A stretch of 14,497 bases of DNA, taken from assembly GCA_035697245.1 (NCBI GenBank), contig DASSDH010000180.1:1-14497 (forward strand), given 5' to 3'. This DNA comes from JACVRX01 sp035697245 (GTDB taxonomy: Bacteria; Actinomycetota; Actinomycetes; Jiangellales; Jiangellaceae). Below the pieces are notes generated by a model. The model ran no database searches, was not told the DNA's origin, and saw only the letters and a program-made list of their open reading frames with translations. Below are positions 1 to 7,339 of this stretch, piece after piece; position 1 is the first letter of the stretch, and the number at the start of each line of letters is the position of its first letter. Both the position numbers and the translations under genes were made by a program.

Positions 1-564
1 GACCTTGGCCCGCACGAATCGGCCGACCGATTGGATCCGGAGCCGCGGGTGGGCGACCCGGGGCAGAGGCTCGGCCTCCACCCTGGGCACGCACAACGGC
101 ATCAGGCGGACCTGGTCGCGCTCGACGTCCGCGTGGGTGACCAGCACGTCGGTGTTGTGGCGTGAGTCCGACCACACGACATGGGCACGGTCCGCGATCG
201 AGATCTGGTCGATGGCCCGCGCCGCCGCGGCCGCGGGATCGCCGTCCAGGAGCGCCGGTGGAGTGACGTTGTGGAACCGGACCACCAGCGCGGCGCGGGG
301 GTGGCCCAGCAGCAGCGCGTTGAACAGCTCGTACTGGATGCCGTAGTGGAACACCACCACGTCCGCGTCCCGGTAGGCCGGGACCTGCTGCAGCTTCCAC
401 GGGTCCACGATCACGACGACCTCGTCGCCGGCCAGGCGGTCGGTGAAGTGGGTGAACACGGTCACCTCGTGACCCGCAGCGACCAGCACCTCCCGCTCGG
501 CCATCACCGCGTTAGAGATGGCGTCGCGGCGCTGGCAGAGCCCCGTCACCAGCGCCACTTTCAC
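1..564 (-). CDS. GT4 glycosyltransferase, N-terminal part (runs off left edge)
   Basis: The first 188 codons of a GT-B fold, GT4-type glycosyltransferase that would add a sugar from an activated donor to the growing surface glycan in the cytoplasm. Visible are a Rossmann-like first strand (VKVALVTG, residues 1-8), a short-chain-like stretch FHYGIQYELF (72-81), FHNVTPP (97-103), which is typical of this family, and the start of the donor-binding domain, SVGRFVRAK (179-187). The window ends exactly there, so the catalytic EX7E region lies outside it. The GTG start at 564-562 overlaps the TGA of the upstream fusion glycosyltransferase by four bases (GTGA), which points to translational coupling, and no other start fits as well. 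It is the last gene seen in the minus-strand export operon. Donor and acceptor cannot be told from sequence. Glycosyltransferase assignment is secure; specificity is unknown. Confidence 0.88.
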   Translation of the reverse strand, partial: MKVALVTGLCQRRDAISNAVMAEREVLVAAGHEVTVFTHFTDRLAGDEVVVIVDPWKLQQVPAYRDADVVVFHYGIQYELFNALLLGHPRAALVVRFHNVTPPALLDGDPAAAAARAIDQISIADRAHVVWSDSRHNTDVLVTHADVERDQVRLMPLCVPRVEAEPLPRVAHPRLRIQSVGRFVRAKV

Positions 565-2768
565 ACCCGCACCCCCGCGACCACATCGACAAGAAGGCGC
601 TCGACGCGCTCGGCCATGGCGGCTGCGCTGTAGTGCTCCTCGAACCGACGCCGACCCGCCGCACCCATGCGGTGACGGAGCGCCGGGTCGGCCAGCAGCG
701 CGGAGATGGCCGCGGCCAGCGCGTCGGCGTCGGCCTCCACCAGCTCGCCGGTGGCCCCCGCGACCACGACCTCCGGTGCGGCGCCGGCGTCGAGGGCGAC
801 GACCGGGCGGCCGGCCATCATCGCCTCGACGTACACGAGCCCGAAGGACTCGAAGCGCGACGGGGCCACGAAGACGTCGCAGCGCCGGTAGGCGTCCCAC
901 AACTCGTCGTCGTCGACGATGCCAGGCATCTCGACCCGGTCCATCCACGGGGCCCCGGCATGCTCCCGCAGGAACACGTCCCGGTAGCTCTCGCCGTGCT
1001 CGCCGGGCAGGTCGTGGGCGCCCAGCAGAACGAATCGGACGGACGGGTGGGTGGCCAGCACCCGGGGGATCGCGCCGAGCAACAGGTCGATCCCCTTGCG
1101 CTTCTCGAACCGCCCCACGAACAGCACCGTGGGATCCCCCTCGGGAGGTGGTGCCGGCGGGCCGAGGTGGTCGACGACCCCGAGGGGCGCGACGGTGGCC
1201 CGGGCCGGGTCCACCACGGCCGCGCCGACCTCGGACGCTTCGGTCAGGATCGCGTCGCTGATGGCGTGCACCGCGTCGGAGCGCTCCATCAGCCAGCGCT
1301 CGAGGGCCAGCATCGGCTCGCCGAAGTCGGCCATGAACGCCGGATCCGTGGCCCATTCGGGGCGGGTCCTCAAGGTGATGCCCAGGGTGGTGACCAATGT
1401 GGTGACCACCGGGATGGCGGTGCGTTCGCGCACTGCGATGGTCTCGACGTCCCACATGACGCCCAGCACCACGTCGACGGGACGGATGGCATCGAGGCGC
1501 TCGACCTCGTCGGCTACGGCCACGGCGTTGTGCCAGATGCGGGCCGGTACGCGGGCGTGGATGGTCGACGGCGGCCTGGGCCGGGTCTTGACCAGCCGGT
1601 GCACCCACATGCCCCCCTCGAGGTCGACGGTGTCGTGGCCGACCGAGGTGCTGGTGAGGATGTGGACGTCATGGCCCCTTGCCGCGAGCTCCCGGGCCGT
1701 GTCCAGCACGAACCGACCGGTGCCCGACGTCTCCTCGGGTGGCAGGACCTGCGAGACCAGGAACACCCTGAGGGGCCGTTCGGGCCGCTCGATGGTGGCG
1801 TAGGGCAGGAAGGGTGGCGGGTGGGCTGCGGCGTCCGCGTCCAACATGACCTGACGGCCCCGGGGCCCGACCCGCAGGCCCGCTTGCCAGCCGTCGTCGA
1901 TGCGGCGCAGCCCGTGGGCGAGGTCCTCGTCGGAGATCCGCCCCGCACGGTGGTGGGACTCGAGGTCCTCGGTCAGGAGTCGGACCCACTCGGCATGGGA
2001 GGCCATGATCTGACTCGTGGGCACCTCGTCCATCGCGTGGAGGTGCGAGAAGTAGATGCGGTTCTTGACCACGGGGTAAAGGTCGACGGTGACCCGCTCG
2101 TTGTTGCGGACCGCCGACGGCAGGAACTTGTGGTGGATCTCCGCGCCGGGGAGCTGACGCAGGCGCCAACCGTGGTCCATCAGCCGCATGCACACATCGG
2201 TCTCGTCCAGGTAGAACTCGAACTCCTCGTCGAAGCCGCCGACCTCCACCAGCCGCTGGCGCCGGAAGCTGGCGTTGGTGCCGATCAGGTACGGGACCTC
2301 CCACGAGCCGGGGACGCACAGCTCATCGAGGGGGACCTCTCCCGAGGGGTCCACGTTGCCGATGCGGTCGCCCCGGCAGAAGCGGCACTGGAACGTGTAG
2401 CCGGTGTGGTCGCGGACCGCGCCGCCGACCCCGGCCACGTCGGCACCGTCGTAGCCGGCCACCAGCTCGTCCAGCCAGGTGGGCTCGGGGATGCCGTCAT
2501 CGTCGATGAAGGCCACGATGTCGCCGGCCGCGGCCGCGATGCCGAGGTTGCGGGACCTCGAGAGGTTGGCCTCGGGGCAACGGACGACCTTGACCTGCCC
2601 CTCGTAGGGCGCGAGCACCTCGAGGGTGTGGTCGGTGACGGGGCCGACCACGACCACCACCTCGAAACGGGGGTATGTGAGGCGCCGCAGGGCGGCCAAC
2701 AGGCCTGCGAGCGCGTCGGCGCGGTTCAGGGTGTTGCAGATCATAGAGACCGACGGCGGCTCGGTCAT
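561..2768 (-). CDS. Two-domain GT2-GT4 fusion glycosyltransferase
   Basis: A 735-residue protein with two glycosyltransferase modules, probably adding two successive sugars of the exported glycan. Residues about 5-245 are a GT-A fold GT2 domain: SMICNTLNRAD (8-18), the metal/nucleotide motif FIDDDG (87-92), GTNASFRR (163-170), GGFDEEF (177-183) and the catalytic-type acidic motif LDETD (187-191). After a linker of about 90 residues, a GT-B fold GT4 domain begins near 332 (LRVFLVSQVLPPEE) and contains VGRFEKRKG (551-559) and the EX7E motif ESFGLVYVE (640-648), ending with a family-typical helix. Both active sites look intact. The ATG at 2768 was chosen over an upstream in-frame start at 2810 because it overlaps the methyltransferase stop as ATGA and directly precedes the GT2 fold. 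The gene ends in a GTGA overlap with the next GT4. Sugar specificity is unknown. Confidence 0.93.
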   Translation of the reverse strand: MTEPPSVSMICNTLNRADALAGLLAALRRLTYPRFEVVVVVGPVTDHTLEVLAPYEGQVKVVRCPEANLSRSRNLGIAAAAGDIVAFIDDDGIPEPTWLDELVAGYDGADVAGVGGAVRDHTGYTFQCRFCRGDRIGNVDPSGEVPLDELCVPGSWEVPYLIGTNASFRRQRLVEVGGFDEEFEFYLDETDVCMRLMDHGWRLRQLPGAEIHHKFLPSAVRNNERVTVDLYPVVKNRIYFSHLHAMDEVPTSQIMASHAEWVRLLTEDLESHHRAGRISDEDLAHGLRRIDDGWQAGLRVGPRGRQVMLDADAAAHPPPFLPYATIERPERPLRVFLVSQVLPPEETSGTGRFVLDTARELAARGHDVHILTSTSVGHDTVDLEGGMWVHRLVKTRPRPPSTIHARVPARIWHNAVAVADEVERLDAIRPVDVVLGVMWDVETIAVRERTAIPVVTTLVTTLGITLRTRPEWATDPAFMADFGEPMLALERWLMERSDAVHAISDAILTEASEVGAAVVDPARATVAPLGVVDHLGPPAPPPEGDPTVLFVGRFEKRKGIDLLLGAIPRVLATHPSVRFVLLGAHDLPGEHGESYRDVFLREHAGAPWMDRVEMPGIVDDDELWDAYRRCDVFVAPSRFESFGLVYVEAMMAGRPVVALDAGAAPEVVVAGATGELVEADADALAAAISALLADPALRHRMGAAGRRRFEEHYSAAAMAERVERLLVDVVAGVRV

Positions 2769-3691
2769 CGGTCGCCGGGCCGGTGGGCCGAGAGCTGCAT
2801 CTCGAGGCACGCTCCGTTCGGCCGACCCTCGGCCTCCACCTTCACCTCCACCAGGCCGGCGTCGCTGAGGATCCGGCTCAAGGTCTCGGTGGTGTACATG
2901 TTGAAGTGGAAGTCGCCCTCGTACTCCTGACCGCCGAAGAGGACCTCGCGGAGGTCCTCGTAGCGGACGCTGCCGTCAGCGAAGCCGCTCAGCATCGCCC
3001 CGGCGTCGGGCAGCACGGCCCGGAAGCTGCCCCCGGGTCGAATGAGGGACACCCAGTACGGGAGCATGTCGCGGACGAACTGCTCCTGCGGGAAGTGCTC
3101 CACGAGATGCGCGCTGTACAGCTCGTCGATCTCGCCCTCGTTGAAGGGGAGCTGGTCGACAGGGGCAAGGACGTCGACACCGGGCATCTCGCGGAGGTCG
3201 ACGTTGATGTAGCCGTCGATAGGCAGGTGCCCACAGCCCAGGTTGACCCGCAGGCCTTCGGCGCGTGCCGCGGCCAACTTGGGCTCGTCGAGGACCTTGG
3301 GCTCGCTGGTGACCTCGGCCGTTCGGGCCCGGTCCCCGTAGCGGACCTCGAACATCAGCTCGCGCCGGATGGTCTCCATGCGGCCCCACAGGTCGGCCAT
3401 GGACCGTGCCAGGTCGCTCTCCCGCGTTTCGATGGCCCGGACGCTGCGGGTGAACCGACGCAGGATCCCGTTGTTGGACGAGATCGTGTTCAACAGGATC
3501 GGCAGGTGGTGCTCGATCTCCCCAAGGCGGCGGCCCTCGTCCTGGATCGCCGCCTCGAGCGCCTCGATGCGGGCTGCCCGGGTCGGCTGGCGCCCAGTGA
3601 CGGTGCGCACGCCCCGTCGGACCTGTAGAGCGGCCTTCCGGGTTGCCGGCGAGGAGTTCGCCACCTGGACCAGCTTGTCTCGCAGCGTCAT
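2765..3691 (-). CDS. Class I SAM-dependent methyltransferase with N-terminal coiled coil
   Basis: A 308-residue protein. Residues about 40-115 are charged and helical with heptad-like leucine/isoleucine spacing, suggesting a coiled coil. Residues about 145-300 form a class I methyltransferase of the small predicted-SAM-methyltransferase type: motif I VNLGCGHLPIDGYINVDL (149-166), LPFNEGEIDELYSAHLVEHF (181-200, the usual acidic post-motif and the HxxEH-like stretch), and LIRPGGSFRAVLPD (216-229). It probably methylates a sugar of the glycan. Its place directly after the Wzt-like ATPase, whose C-terminal domain is of the glycan-binding type, invites the idea of a terminal cap, but this is inference. 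The ATG at 3691 overlaps the wzt stop as ATGA, with a GGAG ribosome site eight bases upstream. The gene ends in an ATGA overlap with the fusion glycosyltransferase. Acceptor unknown. Confidence 0.87.
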   Translation of the reverse strand: MTLRDKLVQVANSSPATRKAALQVRRGVRTVTGRQPTRAARIEALEAAIQDEGRRLGEIEHHLPILLNTISSNNGILRRFTRSVRAIETRESDLARSMADLWGRMETIRRELMFEVRYGDRARTAEVTSEPKVLDEPKLAAARAEGLRVNLGCGHLPIDGYINVDLREMPGVDVLAPVDQLPFNEGEIDELYSAHLVEHFPQEQFVRDMLPYWVSLIRPGGSFRAVLPDAGAMLSGFADGSVRYEDLREVLFGGQEYEGDFHFNMYTTETLSRILSDAGLVEVKVEAEGRPNGACLEMQLSAHRPGDR

Positions 3692-4980
3692 GTCACATGC
3701 TCCTCGACTGGCGAAGGACGTCCGGTCGCCTCACCGTTCCCGACCTGCCGGGGGTTCACGCTCCAGTGCCCGTCGAGGCGTACGAGGCCCGCGCTGGGGA
3801 CCTCGTCGCCTCGCCGGACGATGAGCTGGTACTCCCGGTCGCGGCGGTCGAAGAGGTGTTGGACGTGCTCGTCGTTGATGCCGATCGTCAGATCGAAGTA
3901 GCCGGGCTGCAGCGGCAGGGCGTCGAAGCGCACGGCCACCTCGCCCTCGCCGTCCAACAGGCCGGTGTCGCACCCGCCGATCTGCGTGTTGGTACCGGTC
4001 ACGTGCGCGCCGTTCTCCGCGCGGATGAGCACCCCGAAGACCGGGGACTGCACCGGGCGGGAGGTGCGGTAGCCGATGTGGATCACGAGGTCCTCCCCGG
4101 CGGTGGCGGTGCTCACCGGACGGCCGTCCCCATCCGTGTAGCGGAGGCCGGTGATGCCGATGTCCTTGCCGAACTCGTCCTTCCACGGCTCGACCGCCCG
4201 GTGCCCGCCGGCCGGGAGCGCGGCGCTGGCATCGCGGGCTTCGGCCTCACGCTCGTTGACCCGCTGGAGGTACGCGGCGGCGACCTTGGCCGCGTCGCCC
4301 TCCATCTGCAGCACCCCGTGGTCCAGCCAGGCCGCGCGGTCGCACATGGTCTCCACCGTGGCCAAGCCGTGGGTGACCACCACGATGGTCACCCCCTGCC
4401 TGCGCAGGCCGTAGAGGTGGTCGAAGCACTTGCGCTGGAACTCCTCGTCGCCGACGGCGATGACCTCGTCGATGAGCAGGATCTCCGGCTGGACGTGCAC
4501 CGCGACCGAGAAGCCGAGCCGGACGTACATGCCGGTGGAGTACACCTTGACCGGCGAGTCGATGAACTGGTCGACGCCCGCGAACTCCACGATCTCGTCG
4601 AACTTGGCGTCGATCTGCTTGCGGCCCATGCCGAGGATGGTGGCGTTCAGATAGATGTTCTCCCGGCCCGACAGATCGGGATGGAACCCCGCCCCGAGCT
4701 CCAGGAGGGTGGAGATGCGACCGTCGACCGTCACCCGTCCGCCGTCGGGACGGTAGATGCCGGCGATGCAGCGCAGCAGCGTGGACTTGCCCGACCCGTT
4801 GTGGCCGATCAGTGCATACATCGACCCCTCGGAGATCGCCAGCGACACGTCCTTGAGGGCCCAGAAATGGCGTTGCTCCCGACTGCGGCCGCGGCGGGTG
4901 ACCAGCTCCTTGAGGGAGTGGGCCCGGTCGGCCTTGAGGCGGAACTGCTTGGAGACGCGGTCGACGACGATCTTCGACAC
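3688..4980 (-). CDS. wzt: Polysaccharide ABC exporter ATPase with C-terminal glycan-binding domain (Wzt-like)
   Basis: A 430-residue ATPase that powers export of a lipid-linked polysaccharide across the cytoplasmic membrane together with the Wzm-like permease. The nucleotide-binding domain (1-245) shows Walker A GHNGSGKST (59-67), the Wzt-typical LLELGAGFHPDLSGRENIY (92-110), the signature region VYSTGMYVRLGFS (146-158), Walker B ILLIDE (167-172) and the switch histidine H204. Residues about 265-395 form an added beta-rich domain (GYRTSRPVQSPVFGV, GGCDTG, LPLQPGYFDLTIGI), matching the C-terminal domain of Wzt proteins that recognise the exported glycan or its cap. The start is GTG at 4980, one base after the wzm stop, with GGAG just upstream. 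It ends in an ATGA overlap with the methyltransferase. Members without this domain are nearer 250 residues, so this is the long, substrate-selective type. Confidence 0.95.
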   Translation of the reverse strand: MSKIVVDRVSKQFRLKADRAHSLKELVTRRGRSREQRHFWALKDVSLAISEGSMYALIGHNGSGKSTLLRCIAGIYRPDGGRVTVDGRISTLLELGAGFHPDLSGRENIYLNATILGMGRKQIDAKFDEIVEFAGVDQFIDSPVKVYSTGMYVRLGFSVAVHVQPEILLIDEVIAVGDEEFQRKCFDHLYGLRRQGVTIVVVTHGLATVETMCDRAAWLDHGVLQMEGDAAKVAAAYLQRVNEREAEARDASAALPAGGHRAVEPWKDEFGKDIGITGLRYTDGDGRPVSTATAGEDLVIHIGYRTSRPVQSPVFGVLIRAENGAHVTGTNTQIGGCDTGLLDGEGEVAVRFDALPLQPGYFDLTIGINDEHVQHLFDRRDREYQLIVRRGDEVPSAGLVRLDGHWSVNPRQVGNGEATGRPSPVEEHVT

Positions 4981-4981
4981 G

Positions 4982-5791
4982 TCACAGCTCCTCGATGTAC
5001 TGCGGTGCCTTGGCAGCGAAGAACGTCCAGCCCACCGCGACGGCGAGGAGCCCCGACACCAACATGCCCGCCCAGTTTCCCAGCGTCGGCACCTCTTGGA
5101 GGTACGTCACCTTCCGGATGCCGTCCACGAAGTAGGTCATGGGGTTGAGGCCCAGAACCGTCGAGGTGTCGAACGGGCCGATCGTCTCGGGGATCAGGTC
5201 GAGGCGGTACACGATCGGCGTACCGTAGAACATGATCTGCAGCCCGATGCCGACCAGGTAGTTCACGTCGCGGTAGCGCACGTTCAACAGGCTGACGATC
5301 ATGCCCAAGCCGAGGGCGAGGGCCGTGACCAGGACCAGGATCGGCGCCACCAAGAGGAACGTCCAGCCCACGTTGCCGATCGCGGTCATGAAGCCCAGCA
5401 GGATCGCGGTCTCCAGGCCGGTCTGAATGGCGACGGTCGTCGAGCCGGCGACCAACGGGCACTCCGGGGGAAAGTACGTTCGTGTCAGCAGCCCGCCCGA
5501 GCCCAGGAACGACTGGATGGAGACGTTGATGCCCCCGGCGAAGGCGTTCCACACGACCAGCGCTGCAAACAGCCATAGGGCGAAGCTGGAGGTGCGCCCG
5601 TTCCCGGCGAGCGGCGCCGTCCCCTTGAGGAAGTACCCGAAGACCAACGTGTAGATACCGAGGGAGACGGCCGGGTTGATCAGTGACCAGCCCCACCCCA
5701 CGACGCTCTTCTTGTAGCGGGACCGTAGCTCCCGCAGGGCGAGGGTCCCGACGAGGGTGCGGTACTGCCAGACCTGAGCGGGGGTGGACAT
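4982..5791 (-). CDS. wzm: Polysaccharide ABC exporter permease (Wzm-like, ABC-2 family)
   Basis: A 269-residue integral membrane protein forming the channel of the glycan exporter. It begins with the family's amphipathic entry motif, LALRELRSRYKKSVVGWGWS (17-36), followed by about six hydrophobic segments (roughly 37-55, 70-90, 115-137, 143-169, 176-196, 240-260), with NVRYRDVNYLV (170-180) and GLNPMTYFVDGIR (214-226) as typical ABC-2 landmarks. The ATG at 5791 is preferred because it has GGAG just upstream and gives the normal family length; an in-frame start at 5884 would add an arginine-rich, non-homologous 31-residue leader. It is the first gene of the minus-strand operon and is followed by the ATPase after one base. 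Function as an exporter component is firm; the exact glycan is not known. Confidence 0.94.
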   Translation of the reverse strand: MSTPAQVWQYRTLVGTLALRELRSRYKKSVVGWGWSLINPAVSLGIYTLVFGYFLKGTAPLAGNGRTSSFALWLFAALVVWNAFAGGINVSIQSFLGSGGLLTRTYFPPECPLVAGSTTVAIQTGLETAILLGFMTAIGNVGWTFLLVAPILVLVTALALGLGMIVSLLNVRYRDVNYLVGIGLQIMFYGTPIVYRLDLIPETIGPFDTSTVLGLNPMTYFVDGIRKVTYLQEVPTLGNWAGMLVSGLLAVAVGWTFFAAKAPQYIEEL

Positions 5792-5834
5792 CGTCTCCAG
5801 ACTCTTCGATGACCGCCTGTTGAGGGGCCGATGG

Positions 5835-5857
5835 AACCTACCAGCCGAGGGTCCTCG
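5835..5857 (-). promoter_or_regulatory. Candidate promoter -10 box and adjoining inverted repeat for the export operon
   Basis: On the minus strand TAGGTT (5840-5835) fits the actinobacterial TANNNT -10 pattern and would start a transcript near 5828, about 37 bases before the wzm start. Immediately upstream, in the expected -35/-10 spacer, lies a perfect inverted repeat, CGAGG-2-CCTCG (5846-5857), which could be an operator half-site pair. No TTGACA-like -35 box is seen. This is pattern-based only. Confidence 0.35.
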
Positions 5858-5881
5858 AACCGGACATCGGGCCGCCTGTGA

Positions 5882-5914
5882 CACTGGTCGCCACCAGTGG
5901 CACGATCACCAGTG
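5882..5914. repeat. Clustered CACTGGT/ACCAGTG repeats upstream of the export operon
   Basis: CACTGGT (5882-5888) and ACCAGTG (5893-5899) are perfect 7-base arms around a 4-base loop (CGCC). A third copy, ACCAGTG at 5908-5914, follows with its eight-base form CACCAGTG repeated at a 15-base period (5892 and 5907). The cluster sits 90-125 bases upstream of wzm, beside the remnant described next, and could be a regulator-binding array or an RNA hairpin. Nothing shows which. Confidence 0.4.
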
Positions 5915-5924
5915 ATGCTCGCAT

Positions 5925-6331
5925 TCAGCACCCTGAGGCACCCGCGGCCGGGACGTACCTCGACCGACATGTGGCCCTCGTCCACGCCGAGGAAGGATCG
6001 TCGCGGACCCCGACCGCCGCGGCACGCTCGCGCACCAGGCGTTCCTCGTCGTGGCCACGTCCAGGCGTCGTGCCGCACGTGGAAGTCGAGGAACACCACC
6101 GCATCGACGAGGTCTCGATCGAACAGATCGCAGACCTCGGCCGTCGTGAGCGTTCTGTTCGGTACGCGCCCCCCGGCGCGCACCTCGCCGAGCTCGATCA
6201 CCACCTCCGCCAGCGTCTCGTGCACGCTCAGGACGGAACCCCTCGAGTTGCAGCAGCGCTTCCGCCAGCCCGGTACCGTCACCCACCGCAGGAATCTCGA
6301 GGGCCTCTGCCCCGAGCGGTGGACCCCTCAG
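5925..6331 (-). pseudogene. Frame-broken remnant, possibly of a sulfotransferase
   Basis: The minus strand here has protein-like sequence that jumps between frames. Frame one (about 6331-6240) reads AEALEIPAVGDGTGLAEALL. Frame two (about 6236-6065) reads SVLSVHETLAEVVIELGEV, then TTAEVCDLFDRDLVDAVVF. Frame three (about 6060-5925) reads HDEERLVRERAAAVGV and stops at 5927-5925. A glycine-rich P-loop-like segment followed by LAEAL and a SVHE stretch is reminiscent of the 5'-phosphosulfate-binding start of PAPS-dependent sulfotransferases, but the central and C-terminal parts are missing. It is therefore read as a decayed gene. No single start to stop explains it, and the open plus frame through the same bases has arginine/proline-rich shadow composition. 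Identity is a weak inference; sequencing frameshifts are the alternative. Confidence 0.35.
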
Positions 6332-6394
6332 CTACCCGCCGCTCCCCACTTCAACGCGAAGAGCCGGATCGCTGCCGAGCGCTCCACACGAACC

Positions 6395-6424
6395 TTGTCA
6401 GCCTTCGTGACGACGAACCAGATT
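6395..6424 (+). promoter_or_regulatory. Candidate promoter of the Stf0-type sulfotransferase
   Basis: TTGTCA (6395-6400) resembles a -35 box, and CAGATT (6419-6424), 18 bases on, resembles a weak -10 box. The start codon follows eight bases after it with no convincing ribosome site, so a leaderless transcript is possible. The pattern is weak. Confidence 0.25.
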
Positions 6425-6432
6425 GGAACCCA

Positions 6433-7188
6433 ATGCCAACCCCGCTGTCTCCCGATGACACCTTTGGCTTCACGATCGCCTTCACCATACGCACAGGGAG
6501 CAACCTGCTGTGCAACCTTCTCGCAAGGAACGGCGCGGGATTTCCGACGGAGTACTTCCAAAAGCCTTATGGCGTGACCAACAGATTTTGGTATGACAAG
6601 CTTGGCGTCGAGCCAGATGATTTCTCGAGCTTCGTCACTCGATTGTTGACCGAACGCAGGCAGGACGGAATGTTCGGTCTGAAGCTGAGCTGGTTCCAGA
6701 AGAATGACATGCTCAACGCGATCCGGCGCGATCTCGAGTCCGATGTCGCGCACGTCAGTGACCTTTTCCACCGTCATCAGTGGATCTTCATGCGACGCCG
6801 TGACAAGTTCGCCCAAGCGGTCTCGGCATGGACGGCACAGCAGACCGGCCTGTGGACGTCGCACCACCGCTCCGACGAGCAACGGCCAGCGCTCGAATAC
6901 GATTTCCGGGGACTGCAGACCTTCTTCGAAGCAGTCCTCGTCGAGGAGTATCTCTGGTCTCTCTACTTCGACCGAATCGGCGTCCAGCCGATCGAGGTCT
7001 GGTACGAGGACCTCAACGCCGATCGAGCTGGCGTCGTCGGTGCACTTGTGCGCGAGCTCCACGACCTCGCCGGCACCGAACCTCCAGCGGAACTCGACAT
7101 GGAGACCCTTCTCGAGCAACAGCGCACCGAGCTGACGGTGGGGTTCCGGGACCGGTTCGAGAATGACCTGCACAGCATCGGCGCGTGA
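6433..7188 (+). CDS. Stf0-type sulfotransferase
   Basis: A 251-residue protein matching the Stf0 family (type member: the mycobacterial trehalose 2-sulfotransferase), which moves sulfate from PAPS to a carbohydrate hydroxyl. The 5'-phosphosulfate loop is FTIRTGSNLLCNLLARNG (17-34) followed by PTEYFQ (38-43). The 3'-phosphate site is FMRRRDKFAQAVSAWTAQQT (119-138), with R123 and S131 in the usual places, and a late WYEDL (190-194) fits the family. Length is typical. The ATG at 6433 begins the conserved domain; the open frame extends back to 5878 but that leader is arginine/proline-rich shadow. Base composition is much lower in G+C than its neighbours (27 of 60 bases at 6541-6600), suggesting recent acquisition. 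The likely target is the cluster's surface glycan or a glycolipid; this is inferred from context. Confidence 0.9.
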   Translation: MPTPLSPDDTFGFTIAFTIRTGSNLLCNLLARNGAGFPTEYFQKPYGVTNRFWYDKLGVEPDDFSSFVTRLLTERRQDGMFGLKLSWFQKNDMLNAIRRDLESDVAHVSDLFHRHQWIFMRRRDKFAQAVSAWTAQQTGLWTSHHRSDEQRPALEYDFRGLQTFFEAVLVEEYLWSLYFDRIGVQPIEVWYEDLNADRAGVVGALVRELHDLAGTEPPAELDMETLLEQQRTELTVGFRDRFENDLHSIGA

Positions 7189-7339
7189 TCCGAGCGCGTC
7201 GAGCGGCGGTGGTTCGATCCTCGCTCAGGTCACCGTCGTCTTCCGGCCGAGGAGGAACACTGCGCTGGCGAACTGCCGGAGTTTCCCGGCCCTACGCGTT
7301 CGATTGGGGAGAGCGGGTTTGGAGCCGTGGCACTTGGGC

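Noticed and set aside
633..2930. 765-codon open frame on the plus strand
   Set aside because: Antisense to the fusion glycosyltransferase. The product is rich in histidine, valine, aspartate and glycine with no motifs, as expected of a shadow frame in G+C-rich coding sequence.
3643..5148. 501-codon open frame on the plus strand
   Set aside because: Antisense to wzt and the wzm 3' end, where Walker and signature motifs make the minus frame certain; the plus product has no domain-like features.
5792..5884. 31-residue N-terminal extension of the wzm permease
   Set aside because: It is basic and unlike ABC-2 permeases, and the ATG at 5791 has a ribosome site and fits the family start.
5878..6432. 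N-terminal extension of the Stf0 gene by 185 codons
   Set aside because: The extension is arginine/proline-rich, lacks family similarity and would overlap the minus-strand remnant. The family's usual length starts at 6433.
6328..7173. 281-codon open frame on the minus strand
   Set aside because: Antisense to the Stf0 sulfotransferase, which has clear phosphosulfate- and phosphate-binding motifs. No recognisable domain in the minus frame.
7199..7226. Possible terminator hairpin after the Stf0 gene
   Set aside because: Only a 5-base stem (GAGCG/CGCTC) with a 16-base loop and no T-run; too weak to call.
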